A stretch of 8,971 nt of DNA from Stenotrophomonas_A sp002429615 (GTDB taxonomy: Bacteria; Pseudomonadota; Gammaproteobacteria; Xanthomonadales; Xanthomonadaceae): the NCBI GenBank assembly GCA_031987425.1, contig DALZZL010000151.1:1-8971 (forward strand). Reading direction: 5' to 3'. Positions 1 to 6,244 of this stretch are shown in pieces. Every line of letters begins with the position of its first letter. Position 1 is the first letter of the stretch. The notes under the pieces were generated by a model. That model did no database searches and was not told where the DNA came from. It saw only the letters and a list, made by a program, of their open reading frames with translations. The translations under genes and the position numbers were made by a program.

Positions 1-385
1 TGCGCAGGCCGCGATCCCGCGGCTGGTGGCCGCCGCGCGCGCCACCGGCCTGTCCGATCCCGCCGCCCTGCAGGCGGCCGGCATGGAAGAGAGCCTGCGC
101 CGGCTCGGCCCGTTCCTGAAGGAGTTCAAGGCCGTGCTCGATACCTACGGCCTGCCGCTGGATGCCTCGCTGGACGAGACCCGCGTCGGCCTGGTGACCC
201 AGGAGGGCGACCAGGCCCGGGTACACCTGCAGTACCCGCTGGCCGCCGAGCAGATCGACACCAGTGCCAGCCTGGTGCGTATCGCCGGCCACTGGTACCT
301 GGTCGGCATCCAGGACGAGGTGCGCGGGGTGCTGAACCCGCCGGCGGCGGACGGGGCGGCGCCCGCGCAGCCGCCTAAGCCATAA
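1..385 (+). CDS. C-terminal fragment of an uncharacterised protein upstream of plsB
   Basis: The frame is open from base 2 to the TAA at 383-385, giving about 127 residues; the true start lies left of the window. I do not recognise the family. The visible part begins with an alanine-rich helical stretch, then a helix (ESLRRLGPFLKEFKAVLDTY). Alternating strand-like segments follow (TRVGLVTQEGDQARVHLQY, then SASLVRIAGHWYLVGI), and the protein ends in a Pro/Ala-rich tail. The pattern 'GDxARVxLxY...VRIxGxWYLV' resembles the C-terminal sheet of small NTF2-like or DUF-type secreted proteins, but that is only a shape resemblance. An internal GTG at 26 could start a frame but sits in the middle of the helical region, so I treat the gene as truncated by the window edge. 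Its stop lies 8 bases before the preferred plsB ATG, or overlaps the alternative one, so co-transcription with plsB is possible. Codon bias matches the neighbours, which supports real coding. Confidence 0.75.
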   Translation, partial: AQAAIPRLVAAARATGLSDPAALQAAGMEESLRRLGPFLKEFKAVLDTYGLPLDASLDETRVGLVTQEGDQARVHLQYPLAAEQIDTSASLVRIAGHWYLVGIQDEVRGVLNPPAADGAAPAQPPKP

Positions 386-386
386 T
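381..386 (+). promoter_or_regulatory. Candidate -10 element (CATAAT) for plsB, possibly leaderless
   Basis: CATAAT matches five of six bases of the sigma-70 -10 consensus. It is followed by seven bases and then the ATG at 394. Transcription starting the usual 6-8 bases after the hexamer would begin at or next to that ATG. There is no Shine-Dalgarno-like purine run before it. The hexamer overlaps the TAA stop of the preceding gene. No good -35 is visible 17 bases upstream, where the sequence is GGCGCC, so this remains a candidate. Confidence 0.35.
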
Positions 387-393
387 GGCGCCG

Positions 394-3021
394 ATGCCTG
401 AACAGAATAATCTGCCGTTTCCGGACGGCCAGCCCGATCCGGACCGCCCCCAGACCCCGACGCAGACCCCGGCGCCGGCACCCAACGCCCGCGTGCCGAT
501 GGCGCCGCCCGCCGCGCCGCGCCCGGTCCGTCGTCCGCTGTGGGCGCGCCTGCTGGGCCGGTTTGCCGATCCCTGGCTGGGCCTGACCATCGAGCCCGAG
601 CACCCCGGCCAGTACAACGACGGCCGGCCGGTGGTGTACGTGCTTGAGGACTACGGCCTGTCGAACGCGCTGATCCTCGACAAGGCCTGCCGCGAGGCCG
701 GCCTGCCGTCGCCGCTGGTGCCGCTGCCCGGCGACCCGCTGCAGCGCAAGCGCGCCTACCTGGCCCTGTCGCGGCGCAGCAGCAGCAATTCGATCATTCC
801 CGAGCAGCGCGGCGCCAAGACCCACTCCGACTCCCTGGCCAAGCTGCTGCAGGCGCACCGTTCGCGTCCCGACCTGGACGTGCACCTGGTGCCGGTCTCG
901 ATCTTCGTCGGCCGCGCCCCGGACAAGCAGAGCGGCTGGTTCGCGGTGCTGTTCTCGGAAAACTGGGCGCTGGTCGGCCGCTTCCGCCGCCTGCTCTCGG
1001 TGCTGCTCAACGGCCGCACCACCATCGTGCGCTTCGCGCCGCCAATCTCGCTGCGCCAGACCGTGGACGAGGGCCTGCCGCCCGAGCGCACCCTGCGCAA
1101 GCTGCAGCGCGTGCTGCGCACGCACTTCCGCCGCATCCGCGAAGCGGTGATCGGCCCGGACCTGTCGACCCGCCGCCTGCTGGTGGACCAGGTGCTCGCG
1201 GCCGAACCGGTGCGCGAGGCCATCGCCGTCCAGGCCAAGCGCGACAACAGCAAGCCGGTCGATGCCTGGCGCAAGGCGCATGCCTACGCCTGGGAGATCG
1301 CCGCGGACTACTCCAGCCCGGTGGTGCGTTCGGCCAGCTTCCTGCTCACCCACGTCTGGAACCGCATCTACGCCGGCGTGCTGGTGCACCACCTGGACAA
1401 GGTCAAGCAGGCCGCGCCGGGGCATGAAGTCGTCTACGTGCCCAGCCACCGCAGCCACATGGACTACCTGCTGCTGTCCTACCTGCTGTACGAGCGCGGC
1501 ATCGTGCCGCCGCACATCGTGGCCGGCATCAACCTCAACCTGCCGGTGGTCGGCACCCTGCTGCGCAAGGGCGGCGCGTTCTTCATCCGCCGCTCCATCA
1601 AGGGCAACGCGCTGTATTCGGCGGTGCTGAGCGAGTACGTCGCCCAGCTGGTTGGCGGCGGCTATTCCATCGAATACTTCGTGGAGGGTGGGCGCTCGCG
1701 CACCGGCCGCCTGCTGCAGCCCAAGGGCGGCATGATCGCGATGACGCTGCGCGCGTTCCTGCGCCAGCCGCGCAAGCCGGTGCTGTTCCAGCCGGTCTAC
1801 ATCGGCTACGAGAAGCTGATGGAAGGCAACAGCTACCTCGACGAGCTGAGCGGCCGGCCGAAGGAGAAGGAATCGATCTGGGCGCTGCTGTGGGGCATCC
1901 CCAAGGTGCTCAAGCAGAACTACGGCCAGGTGGTGGTGAACTTCGGCGAGCCGATCTCGCTCAATGACGTGCTGGCCCGTGAAGCGCCCGAGTGGAACGG
2001 CCAGCCGCTGTCCGAGGACGAGAAGCCGAGCTGGCTGTCGCGCGCGGTCGACAGCCTTGCCGACCAGATCCAGGTGCACGTCAACGGCGCGGCCGACGTC
2101 AATCCGATCAACCTGCTGGCGCTGGCGCTGCTGTCCACGCCCAAGCACGCGATGGGCGAGGCCGACCTGATCGCGCAGATCGAGCTGTGCAAGAAGCTGC
2201 TGGTGGAGATGCCGTATTCGGACCGGGTCACGGTGACCCCGCATTCGCCCGAGCGCATCATCGCCCACGCCGAGGAAATCAACGTCCTCACCCGCACGCC
2301 GCATCCGCTGGGCGATGTGCTGAGCGTCAGCGGCGATACCGCGGTGCTGCTGAGCTATTTCCGCAACAACGTCATCCACCTGTTCACCGCGTCGTCGTGG
2401 GTGGCGTGCTGCTTCCAGAACAACCGTCGCATGAGCCGTGCCGGCCTGGTGCGGCTGGGCCGCACTGTCTATCCGTTCCTGCAGACCGAGCTGTTCCTGC
2501 CGTGGACCGAGGACGAGTTTGCCGGCCGCATCGAGCAGACCATCGATCTGTTCGTGCGCGAAGGCCTGCTGATGAACGTCAACGAGGACGACGGCGGCAT
2601 CCTGGCGCGCAACACCGGGCAGACCGACGAGGTGTTCCGCCTGCGTGCGATCGGCCATTCCCTGCAGCAGGCGTTCGAGCGCTATTACATCGCCATCTCG
2701 GTGCTGGTGAAGAACGGCCCGGGCACGCTGGGCGCCGGTGAGCTGGAGAGCCTGTGCCAGCAGGCCGCGCAGCGCCTGAGCCTGCTGTACGCGCCCGCCG
2801 CGCCGGAATTCTTCGACAAGAGCCTGTTCCGCGGCTTCATCCAGAAGATGCGCGAACTGCGCCTGGTATGGCCGGACGAGAACAGCAAGCTGATGTTCGA
2901 CGAGCGGTTGGATACCTGGGCCAAGGACGCCAAGTTCATCCTCGGCCGTGAGCTGCGCCACACGATCGAGCGGGTCAGCCCGGCGGCGGCGAAGCCGGAG
3001 GAAGTGGCCGCGCAGGATTGA
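394..3021 (+). CDS. plsB: Glycerol-3-phosphate 1-O-acyltransferase PlsB
   Basis: PlsB transfers a fatty acyl group from acyl-ACP or acyl-CoA to position 1 of sn-glycerol-3-phosphate at the inner membrane, making lysophosphatidate, the first step of phospholipid synthesis. All four GPAT blocks are visible (numbering from the ATG at 394, 875 residues): HRSHMD at 352-357 (catalytic HX4D), GGAFFIRR at 393-400, EGGRSR at 431-436 and FQPVYIG at 465-471. The long N- and C-terminal regions are those of PlsB rather than of the short PlsC family. An ATG at 385 in the same frame would add three residues. I prefer 394 because MPEQN looks like a natural N-terminus and a -10-like CATAAT lies seven bases before it; neither start has a clear ribosome binding site. 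The protein is longer than E. coli PlsB (807 residues), partly through a proline-rich N-terminal stretch of about 48 residues (16 prolines) before the conserved part. The gene looks intact. Confidence 0.97.
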   Translation: MPEQNNLPFPDGQPDPDRPQTPTQTPAPAPNARVPMAPPAAPRPVRRPLWARLLGRFADPWLGLTIEPEHPGQYNDGRPVVYVLEDYGLSNALILDKACREAGLPSPLVPLPGDPLQRKRAYLALSRRSSSNSIIPEQRGAKTHSDSLAKLLQAHRSRPDLDVHLVPVSIFVGRAPDKQSGWFAVLFSENWALVGRFRRLLSVLLNGRTTIVRFAPPISLRQTVDEGLPPERTLRKLQRVLRTHFRRIREAVIGPDLSTRRLLVDQVLAAEPVREAIAVQAKRDNSKPVDAWRKAHAYAWEIAADYSSPVVRSASFLLTHVWNRIYAGVLVHHLDKVKQAAPGHEVVYVPSHRSHMDYLLLSYLLYERGIVPPHIVAGINLNLPVVGTLLRKGGAFFIRRSIKGNALYSAVLSEYVAQLVGGGYSIEYFVEGGRSRTGRLLQPKGGMIAMTLRAFLRQPRKPVLFQPVYIGYEKLMEGNSYLDELSGRPKEKESIWALLWGIPKVLKQNYGQVVVNFGEPISLNDVLAREAPEWNGQPLSEDEKPSWLSRAVDSLADQIQVHVNGAADVNPINLLALALLSTPKHAMGEADLIAQIELCKKLLVEMPYSDRVTVTPHSPERIIAHAEEINVLTRTPHPLGDVLSVSGDTAVLLSYFRNNVIHLFTASSWVACCFQNNRRMSRAGLVRLGRTVYPFLQTELFLPWTEDEFAGRIEQTIDLFVREGLLMNVNEDDGGILARNTGQTDEVFRLRAIGHSLQQAFERYYIAISVLVKNGPGTLGAGELESLCQQAAQRLSLLYAPAAPEFFDKSLFRGFIQKMRELRLVWPDENSKLMFDERLDTWAKDAKFILGRELRHTIERVSPAAAKPEEVAAQD

Positions 3022-3246
3022 GCCTGCGCGGGCGGCGGAAGGCGTAATTCGCGCCGCGCACCCGCCGCCGTACCTACCGCTGCACCTGCCACCGTACTTG
3101 TAGGAGCGGCTTCAGCCGCGACGCGGGGTGTTTCCCTGCGCGGGATAGCCGTATCGGCGCCGAAGATTTCCGGTCGCGGCTGAAGCCGCTCCTACAGGCG
3201 GCGGATCAAGCCGGGCCGGATCCCGCCGCCACCAGGCAGCACGCCA
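3022..3246. other. Spacer between convergent plsB and DUF465 gene, holding a REP doublet
   Basis: These 225 bases separate the stop codons of two convergent genes and I see no gene in them. The first 77 bases are GC-rich with only imperfect pairing (GCGGG near 3030 with CCCGC near 3062) and no T-tract, so I do not call a classical terminator. The centre is the inverted REP pair described separately. The last 50 bases before the DUF465 stop show nothing I can name. The REP hairpins may act as the transcript end for one or both genes. Confidence 0.6.
3099..3196. repeat. Inverted REP doublet (REPIN/SMAG-like, GTAG head)
   Basis: Two 24-base arms, 3099-3122 and 3173-3196, are perfect reverse complements of each other across a 50-base centre. 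Each arm is itself a small hairpin: GCGGCT-TC-AGCCGC in the left arm and GCGGCT-GA-AGCCGC in the right. Each carries a GTAG tetranucleotide on its outer side (GTAG at 3100-3103, CTAC at 3192-3195). This is the layout of REP palindromes mobilised by RAYT transposases (REP-associated tyrosine transposases), known as SMAG elements in Stenotrophomonas maltophilia. Two such REPs in inverted orientation form a REPIN. As RNA, the whole unit could fold into one long stem or two short ones. It sits in the spacer between convergent genes, the usual place for such elements. No RAYT gene is in the window, so it would be mobilised in trans. Confidence 0.85.
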
Positions 3247-3453
3247 TCAAGCCGGCTCGTCAGGAATCAACGCGCTTTCCAGCCGCGCGATGCAGTCCTT
3301 CAGCTGCAGCTTGCGTTTCTTCATCCGCTTGATCGTCAGCTCGTCCTGCGCCAGGTCGATCACCCGGCGGCTGATCTCCGCGTCCAGCTCGCGGTGCTCA
3401 GCGCGCAGCGCATGCAGGCGTTCGACGACGGTGGCGGGATCTGGCGTGTCCAT
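3247..3453 (-). CDS. Small DUF465 / YdcH-family coiled-coil protein
   Basis: This 68-residue protein is almost entirely helical and strongly charged. Two landmarks of the DUF465 (YdcH) family are visible: a HRELD segment at 20-24 and a basic KRMKKRKLQLKD stretch at 42-53, followed by IARLE. The family is widespread in proteobacteria, usually 60-80 residues long, and its function is not established; proteins of this shape probably form a short antiparallel coiled coil. The start is the ATG at 3453-3451. Upstream is only a weak AGG (CTCCAGGCAG), and a -10-like TGTAAG lies ten bases before the ATG. The gene is divergent from ttcA, with a 90-base gap holding both promoters. The stop TGA is at 3249-3247. 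Family assignment is firm; role unknown. Confidence 0.88.
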   Translation of the reverse strand: MDTPDPATVVERLHALRAEHRELDAEISRRVIDLAQDELTIKRMKKRKLQLKDCIARLESALIPDEPA

Positions 3454-3531
3454 CTGCCTGGAGCTTACACCGGCCGGCGTGGCCCTCGCATGGCAGCCGG
3501 ATACCGGCGCCGGCGGCTCCGGCCGACCCGG

Positions 3532-3537
3532 TAGAAT
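3532..3537 (+). promoter_or_regulatory. Candidate -10 element (TAGAAT) for ttcA, possibly leaderless
   Basis: TAGAAT matches five of six bases of the sigma-70 -10 consensus and lies six bases before the ttcA ATG at 3544. Transcription would start at or within a base or two of the start codon. No Shine-Dalgarno sequence precedes the ATG. The expected -35 position (GCCGGC) does not match the consensus. The same spacing is seen before plsB and hemH in this window. Confidence 0.45.
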
Positions 3538-3543
3538 GTCCCG

Positions 3544-4437
3544 ATGAGCGCCGTCATCTCCCTCCCCGATCCGCTACCGCCGCGCCGCGATCCGCGCGTG
3601 GCCGAACGCGAACAGGCCAAGCTGGCCAAGCGCCTGCGCCGCCAGGTGGGCCAGGCCGTCGCCGACTTCGGCATGATCGAGGCGGGCGACAAGGTCATGG
3701 TCTGCCTGTCCGGTGGCAAGGACAGCTACACCCTGCTCGACATCCTGCTGCAGCTGCGCCGCAAGGCACCGGTCGACTTCGAACTGGTCGCGGTCAACCT
3801 CGACCAGAAGCAGCCGGGATTCCCCGAACACGTGCTGCCGGAGTACCTGCGCGCGCTGGGCGTGCCGTACCACATCATCGAGCAGGACACCTATTCGGTG
3901 GTGAGCCGCGTCATCCCGGAAGGCAAGACCATGTGCTCGCTGTGTTCGCGCATGCGCCGCGGCGCACTGTACGCGTATGCCGAGGCGCAGGGCTTCACCA
4001 AGATCGCGCTGGGCCATCATCGCGATGACATGATGGCGACGTTCTTCATGAACCTGTTCCACCACGCCAAGCTGGCGGCCATGCCGCCCAAGCTGCTCAG
4101 CGATGATGGCAAGCACGTGGTGATCCGTCCGCTGGCCTACGTGGCCGAGCGCGACATCATCGACTACGCGCAGGCGCGCCAGTTCCCGATCATCCCGTGC
4201 AACCTGTGCGGCAGCCAGGAGAACCTGCAGCGTCGCCAGGTCGGGTTGATGCTCAAGCAGTGGGAGAAGGAAAGCCCGGGCCGCACCGAGCAGATCGCGC
4301 GTGCCATGGGCCAGGTCCGTCCCTCGCAGCTGGCCGACGGCACGCTGTTCGACTTCATGGCGCTGGGGCGCCGCGGCGACACGCCGCTGCCCGATGCGCA
4401 TGCCTGGCTGGCCGGCACCGACCACGACGCCAGGTAA
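3544..4437 (+). CDS. ttcA: tRNA 2-thiocytidine(32) synthetase TtcA
   Basis: TtcA is a cytoplasmic ATP-dependent enzyme that places sulfur on C32 of certain tRNAs, using an oxygen-sensitive iron-sulfur cluster. The 297-residue product carries the PP-loop SGGKDS at 56-61, which binds ATP. It also has the CSLC pair (C131, C134) and the PCNLCGSQ segment (C219, C222). In E. coli the equivalents of C131, C134 and C222 hold the [4Fe-4S] cluster. Further family landmarks are NLDQKQPGFPEHVLPEYL, IALGHHRDD and MPPKL. It is slightly shorter than E. coli TtcA (311) because the variable C-terminal tail is short. The start at 3544 fits the family N-terminus (KLAKRLRRQVGQAVADF soon follows). An out-of-frame ATG at 3536 is part of the -10-like box. 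It is the first gene of a probable operon with rdgC, 59 bases downstream. Confidence 0.96.
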   Translation: MSAVISLPDPLPPRRDPRVAEREQAKLAKRLRRQVGQAVADFGMIEAGDKVMVCLSGGKDSYTLLDILLQLRRKAPVDFELVAVNLDQKQPGFPEHVLPEYLRALGVPYHIIEQDTYSVVSRVIPEGKTMCSLCSRMRRGALYAYAEAQGFTKIALGHHRDDMMATFFMNLFHHAKLAAMPPKLLSDDGKHVVIRPLAYVAERDIIDYAQARQFPIIPCNLCGSQENLQRRQVGLMLKQWEKESPGRTEQIARAMGQVRPSQLADGTLFDFMALGRRGDTPLPDAHAWLAGTDHDAR

Positions 4438-4496
4438 CACGACTTCCCGGCCCATCGGTGCGCCCGGCGGGTCCGCTTCCACCTAATGGATATTCG

Positions 4497-5405
4497 ATGT
4501 TCTTCCGCAACCTGACGCTGTTCCGCTTCCCCACCACGCTCGACTTCTCCGAAATCGACAAACTCCTGCCGGAGGCGCTGCTCAAGCCGGTCGGCCCGCT
4601 GGAAATGACCTCGCGCGGCTTCATCTCGCCGTTTGGCCGCGATGAACAGGAAGTGCTGTCGCACCGCCAGGGTGATTTCCTCTGGCTCACCGTCGGCGGC
4701 GAGGACAAGATCCTGCCGGGCTCGGTGGTCAACGATCTGCTCGCGCGTAAAGTCGCCGAGATCGAGGAGAAGGAAGGCCGGCGCCCCGGCGGCAAGGCCC
4801 GCAAGCGCCTCAAGGATGACCTCATCCACGAGCTGCTGCCGCGCGCCTTCGTGAAGAGCTCGCGCACCGACGCCATGCTGGACCTGCAGCACGGCTACGT
4901 GGCCGTGGACACCTCCAGTCGCAAGACCGGCGAGAACGTCATGACCGAGATCCGCGGCCTGCTGGGTTCGTTCCCGGCGCTGCCGCTGAATGCGGAAGTC
5001 GCACCGCGCTCGATCCTTACCGGCTGGATCGCCGGCGAACCCCTGCCCGAAGGCCTGAGCCTGGGCGAGGAGTGCGAGATGAAGGATCCGATCGAAGGCG
5101 GCGCGGTGGTGAAGTGCCAGCACCAGGAGCTGCGCTGCGAGGAGATCGACAAGCACCTGGAGGCCGGCAAGCAGGTCACCAAGCTGGCGCTGGTGCTGGA
5201 CGATCACGTGTCGTTCGTCCTCGGCGATGACCTCGGCGTGCGCAAGCTGAAGTTCCTCGACGGCGCGCTCGACCAGCTGGAGAATGCCGACCAGGACGGC
5301 GTGCGCGCCGAGCTGGACGCGCGCTTCGCCCTGATGAGTGCCGAAGTCCGCCGTCTGTTTCTCCTACTGGAAGAAGCGCTGAAGTTGAGCAAGGCGGAGA
5401 CCTGA
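4497..5405 (+). CDS. rdgC: Recombination-associated protein RdgC
   Basis: RdgC is a nucleoid-associated protein that forms a ring-shaped dimer around double-stranded DNA without sequence preference and limits RecA filament formation in vitro. The product is 302 residues, essentially the E. coli length (303). It begins with the typical MFFRNLTLFRF and continues with RGFISPFG and a highly charged helix-rich middle (EIEEKEGRRPGGKARKRLKDD). SSRKTGENVMTEIRGLLGSFPA follows, ahead of the usual C-terminal half. The frame is open well upstream, into ttcA, but the ATG at 4497 gives the conserved N-terminus. A weak GGA at 4488-4490 is the only candidate ribosome binding site. The gene follows ttcA by 59 bases and precedes the YgjP-type gene by 46, all on one strand, so co-transcription is likely although the functions are not obviously linked. 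Nothing appears truncated. Confidence 0.95.
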   Translation: MFFRNLTLFRFPTTLDFSEIDKLLPEALLKPVGPLEMTSRGFISPFGRDEQEVLSHRQGDFLWLTVGGEDKILPGSVVNDLLARKVAEIEEKEGRRPGGKARKRLKDDLIHELLPRAFVKSSRTDAMLDLQHGYVAVDTSSRKTGENVMTEIRGLLGSFPALPLNAEVAPRSILTGWIAGEPLPEGLSLGEECEMKDPIEGGAVVKCQHQELRCEEIDKHLEAGKQVTKLALVLDDHVSFVLGDDLGVRKLKFLDGALDQLENADQDGVRAELDARFALMSAEVRRLFLLLEEALKLSKAET

Positions 5406-5416
5406 TCCCCGCTGAC

Positions 5417-5441
5417 GCATGCGCCCATGACGGGCGTATGC
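5417..5441. promoter_or_regulatory. Stem-loop / palindrome between rdgC and the YgjP-type gene
   Basis: The arms 5417-5426 and 5432-5441 pair over ten positions (nine Watson-Crick and one G-T) around the five-base loop ATGAC, starting 12 bases after the rdgC stop. No T-run follows, so it is a poor intrinsic terminator. The right arm overlaps a possible -10 box, TATGCT at 5437-5442, nine bases before the next ATG. It could be an operator, an mRNA processing or attenuation hairpin, or chance. Confidence 0.35.
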
Positions 5442-5451
5442 TGTGCGTGTC

Positions 5452-6243
5452 ATGGCGAAGTTATTCCCCCGGCTGATCGCCTCCTCGCCGCGCACCCTGC
5501 AGCGTGATTGCGTGCGCCTGCGGCTGGACGACGAACAGGAAATCGAAGTGCTGCGCGTGCGCGATCCACGCGCCCGGCGCATCAAGCTCAGTGTCGACGA
5601 ACGCGGCGCCCGGCTCACCCTGCCGACGCGCGCCAGCCTCGTCGCCGGTGAGCGCTTCCTGCACGAACATCGTGAATGGCTGGCGACGCAGCTGGCCCGT
5701 TACGCGGAAGACACGCTGCTGCCGGCGCTGCAGCGTGATGTCCCTGGCCAGCAGCTGCCGTTGCGCGGCGACCTGTTGCCACTGCATTGGCACGTGGCGC
5801 GCTATACGCGGGTCGAGCAGGACGCCGACGGCATCCATTTCCACCTGCCTGCACGCGCGGGTGCGCCGCTGATGGCACGCGCGCTGCGTGACTTCTATGA
5901 GGCGCAGGCGCGCGCGGATGTCGGCCACTGGTTGCCGCGCTACCTGCCTTCGCTGCCGCGCGCGCCTTCGCGGATACGGATGAAGGTGATGTCCTCGCAG
6001 TGGGGCTCGCTGGCGCCCGACGGCAGCCTGGCACTGGACCTGGCGCTGGTGCTCGGCCGCCCGGAGGCGTTCGAGTACGTGCTGGTGCACGAGCTCTGCC
6101 ACCTGATCCAGGCCAATCATTCGCCGGCGTTCTGGCATGAGGTGGAACGACGCTTCCCGCTATGGCGCGTGGAACGCGAATACTTCCAGCGCCAGGGGCG
6201 CTCGCTGAAGGCGCAGCTGCGCAGGCTGCTGCAACCGGCCTAG
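5452..6243 (+). CDS. YgjP-type (COG1451, DUF45) M48-like metal-dependent hydrolase
   Basis: The 263-residue product ends in the signature of the YgjP-like metallopeptidase family. HELCH at 213-217 gives two zinc-ligand histidines and the catalytic glutamate, and NHSPAFW follows with a likely third ligand at H223. An upstream segment, RMKVMSSQWGSLAPDGSLALDLALVLGRP, matches the family's 'R..kSrWGSCs..g.I.lN..L' strand region. It has Q-WGSLA where a cysteine is often found. The N-terminal half has the usual beta-rich RRIKLSVDERGARLTLP segment. No signal peptide or membrane segment is visible, so it is presumably cytosolic. The biological substrate of the family is not known. I chose the ATG at 5452; a GTG at 5443 would add three residues. 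It is the last gene of the ttcA-rdgC run and its stop lies one base from the stop of the convergent hydrolase. Confidence 0.9.
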   Translation: MAKLFPRLIASSPRTLQRDCVRLRLDDEQEIEVLRVRDPRARRIKLSVDERGARLTLPTRASLVAGERFLHEHREWLATQLARYAEDTLLPALQRDVPGQQLPLRGDLLPLHWHVARYTRVEQDADGIHFHLPARAGAPLMARALRDFYEAQARADVGHWLPRYLPSLPRAPSRIRMKVMSSQWGSLAPDGSLALDLALVLGRPEAFEYVLVHELCHLIQANHSPAFWHEVERRFPLWRVEREYFQRQGRSLKAQLRRLLQPA

Positions 6244-6244
6244 T

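Noticed and set aside
145..2961. A 938-codon open frame on the minus strand running antisense to almost all of plsB
   Set aside because: Its translation is rich in H, Q, R, L and A with no domain-like pattern, typical of the shadow of a GC-rich gene whose third positions avoid A/T. plsB on the other strand carries every expected motif.
3022..3098. Possible intrinsic terminator just after plsB
   Set aside because: Only imperfect GC pairing without a following T-run; any such role is more likely played by the adjacent REP hairpins.
3574..4482. Long minus-strand open frame antisense to ttcA, with similar ones antisense to rdgC, the YgjP-type gene and hemH
   Set aside because: Each mirrors a strongly identified gene, has shadow-type composition and shows no motifs.
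4197..4496. In-frame upstream extension of rdgC into ttcA
   Set aside because: RdgC proteins begin at MFFRNLTLFRF; the extension is a shadow of ttcA.
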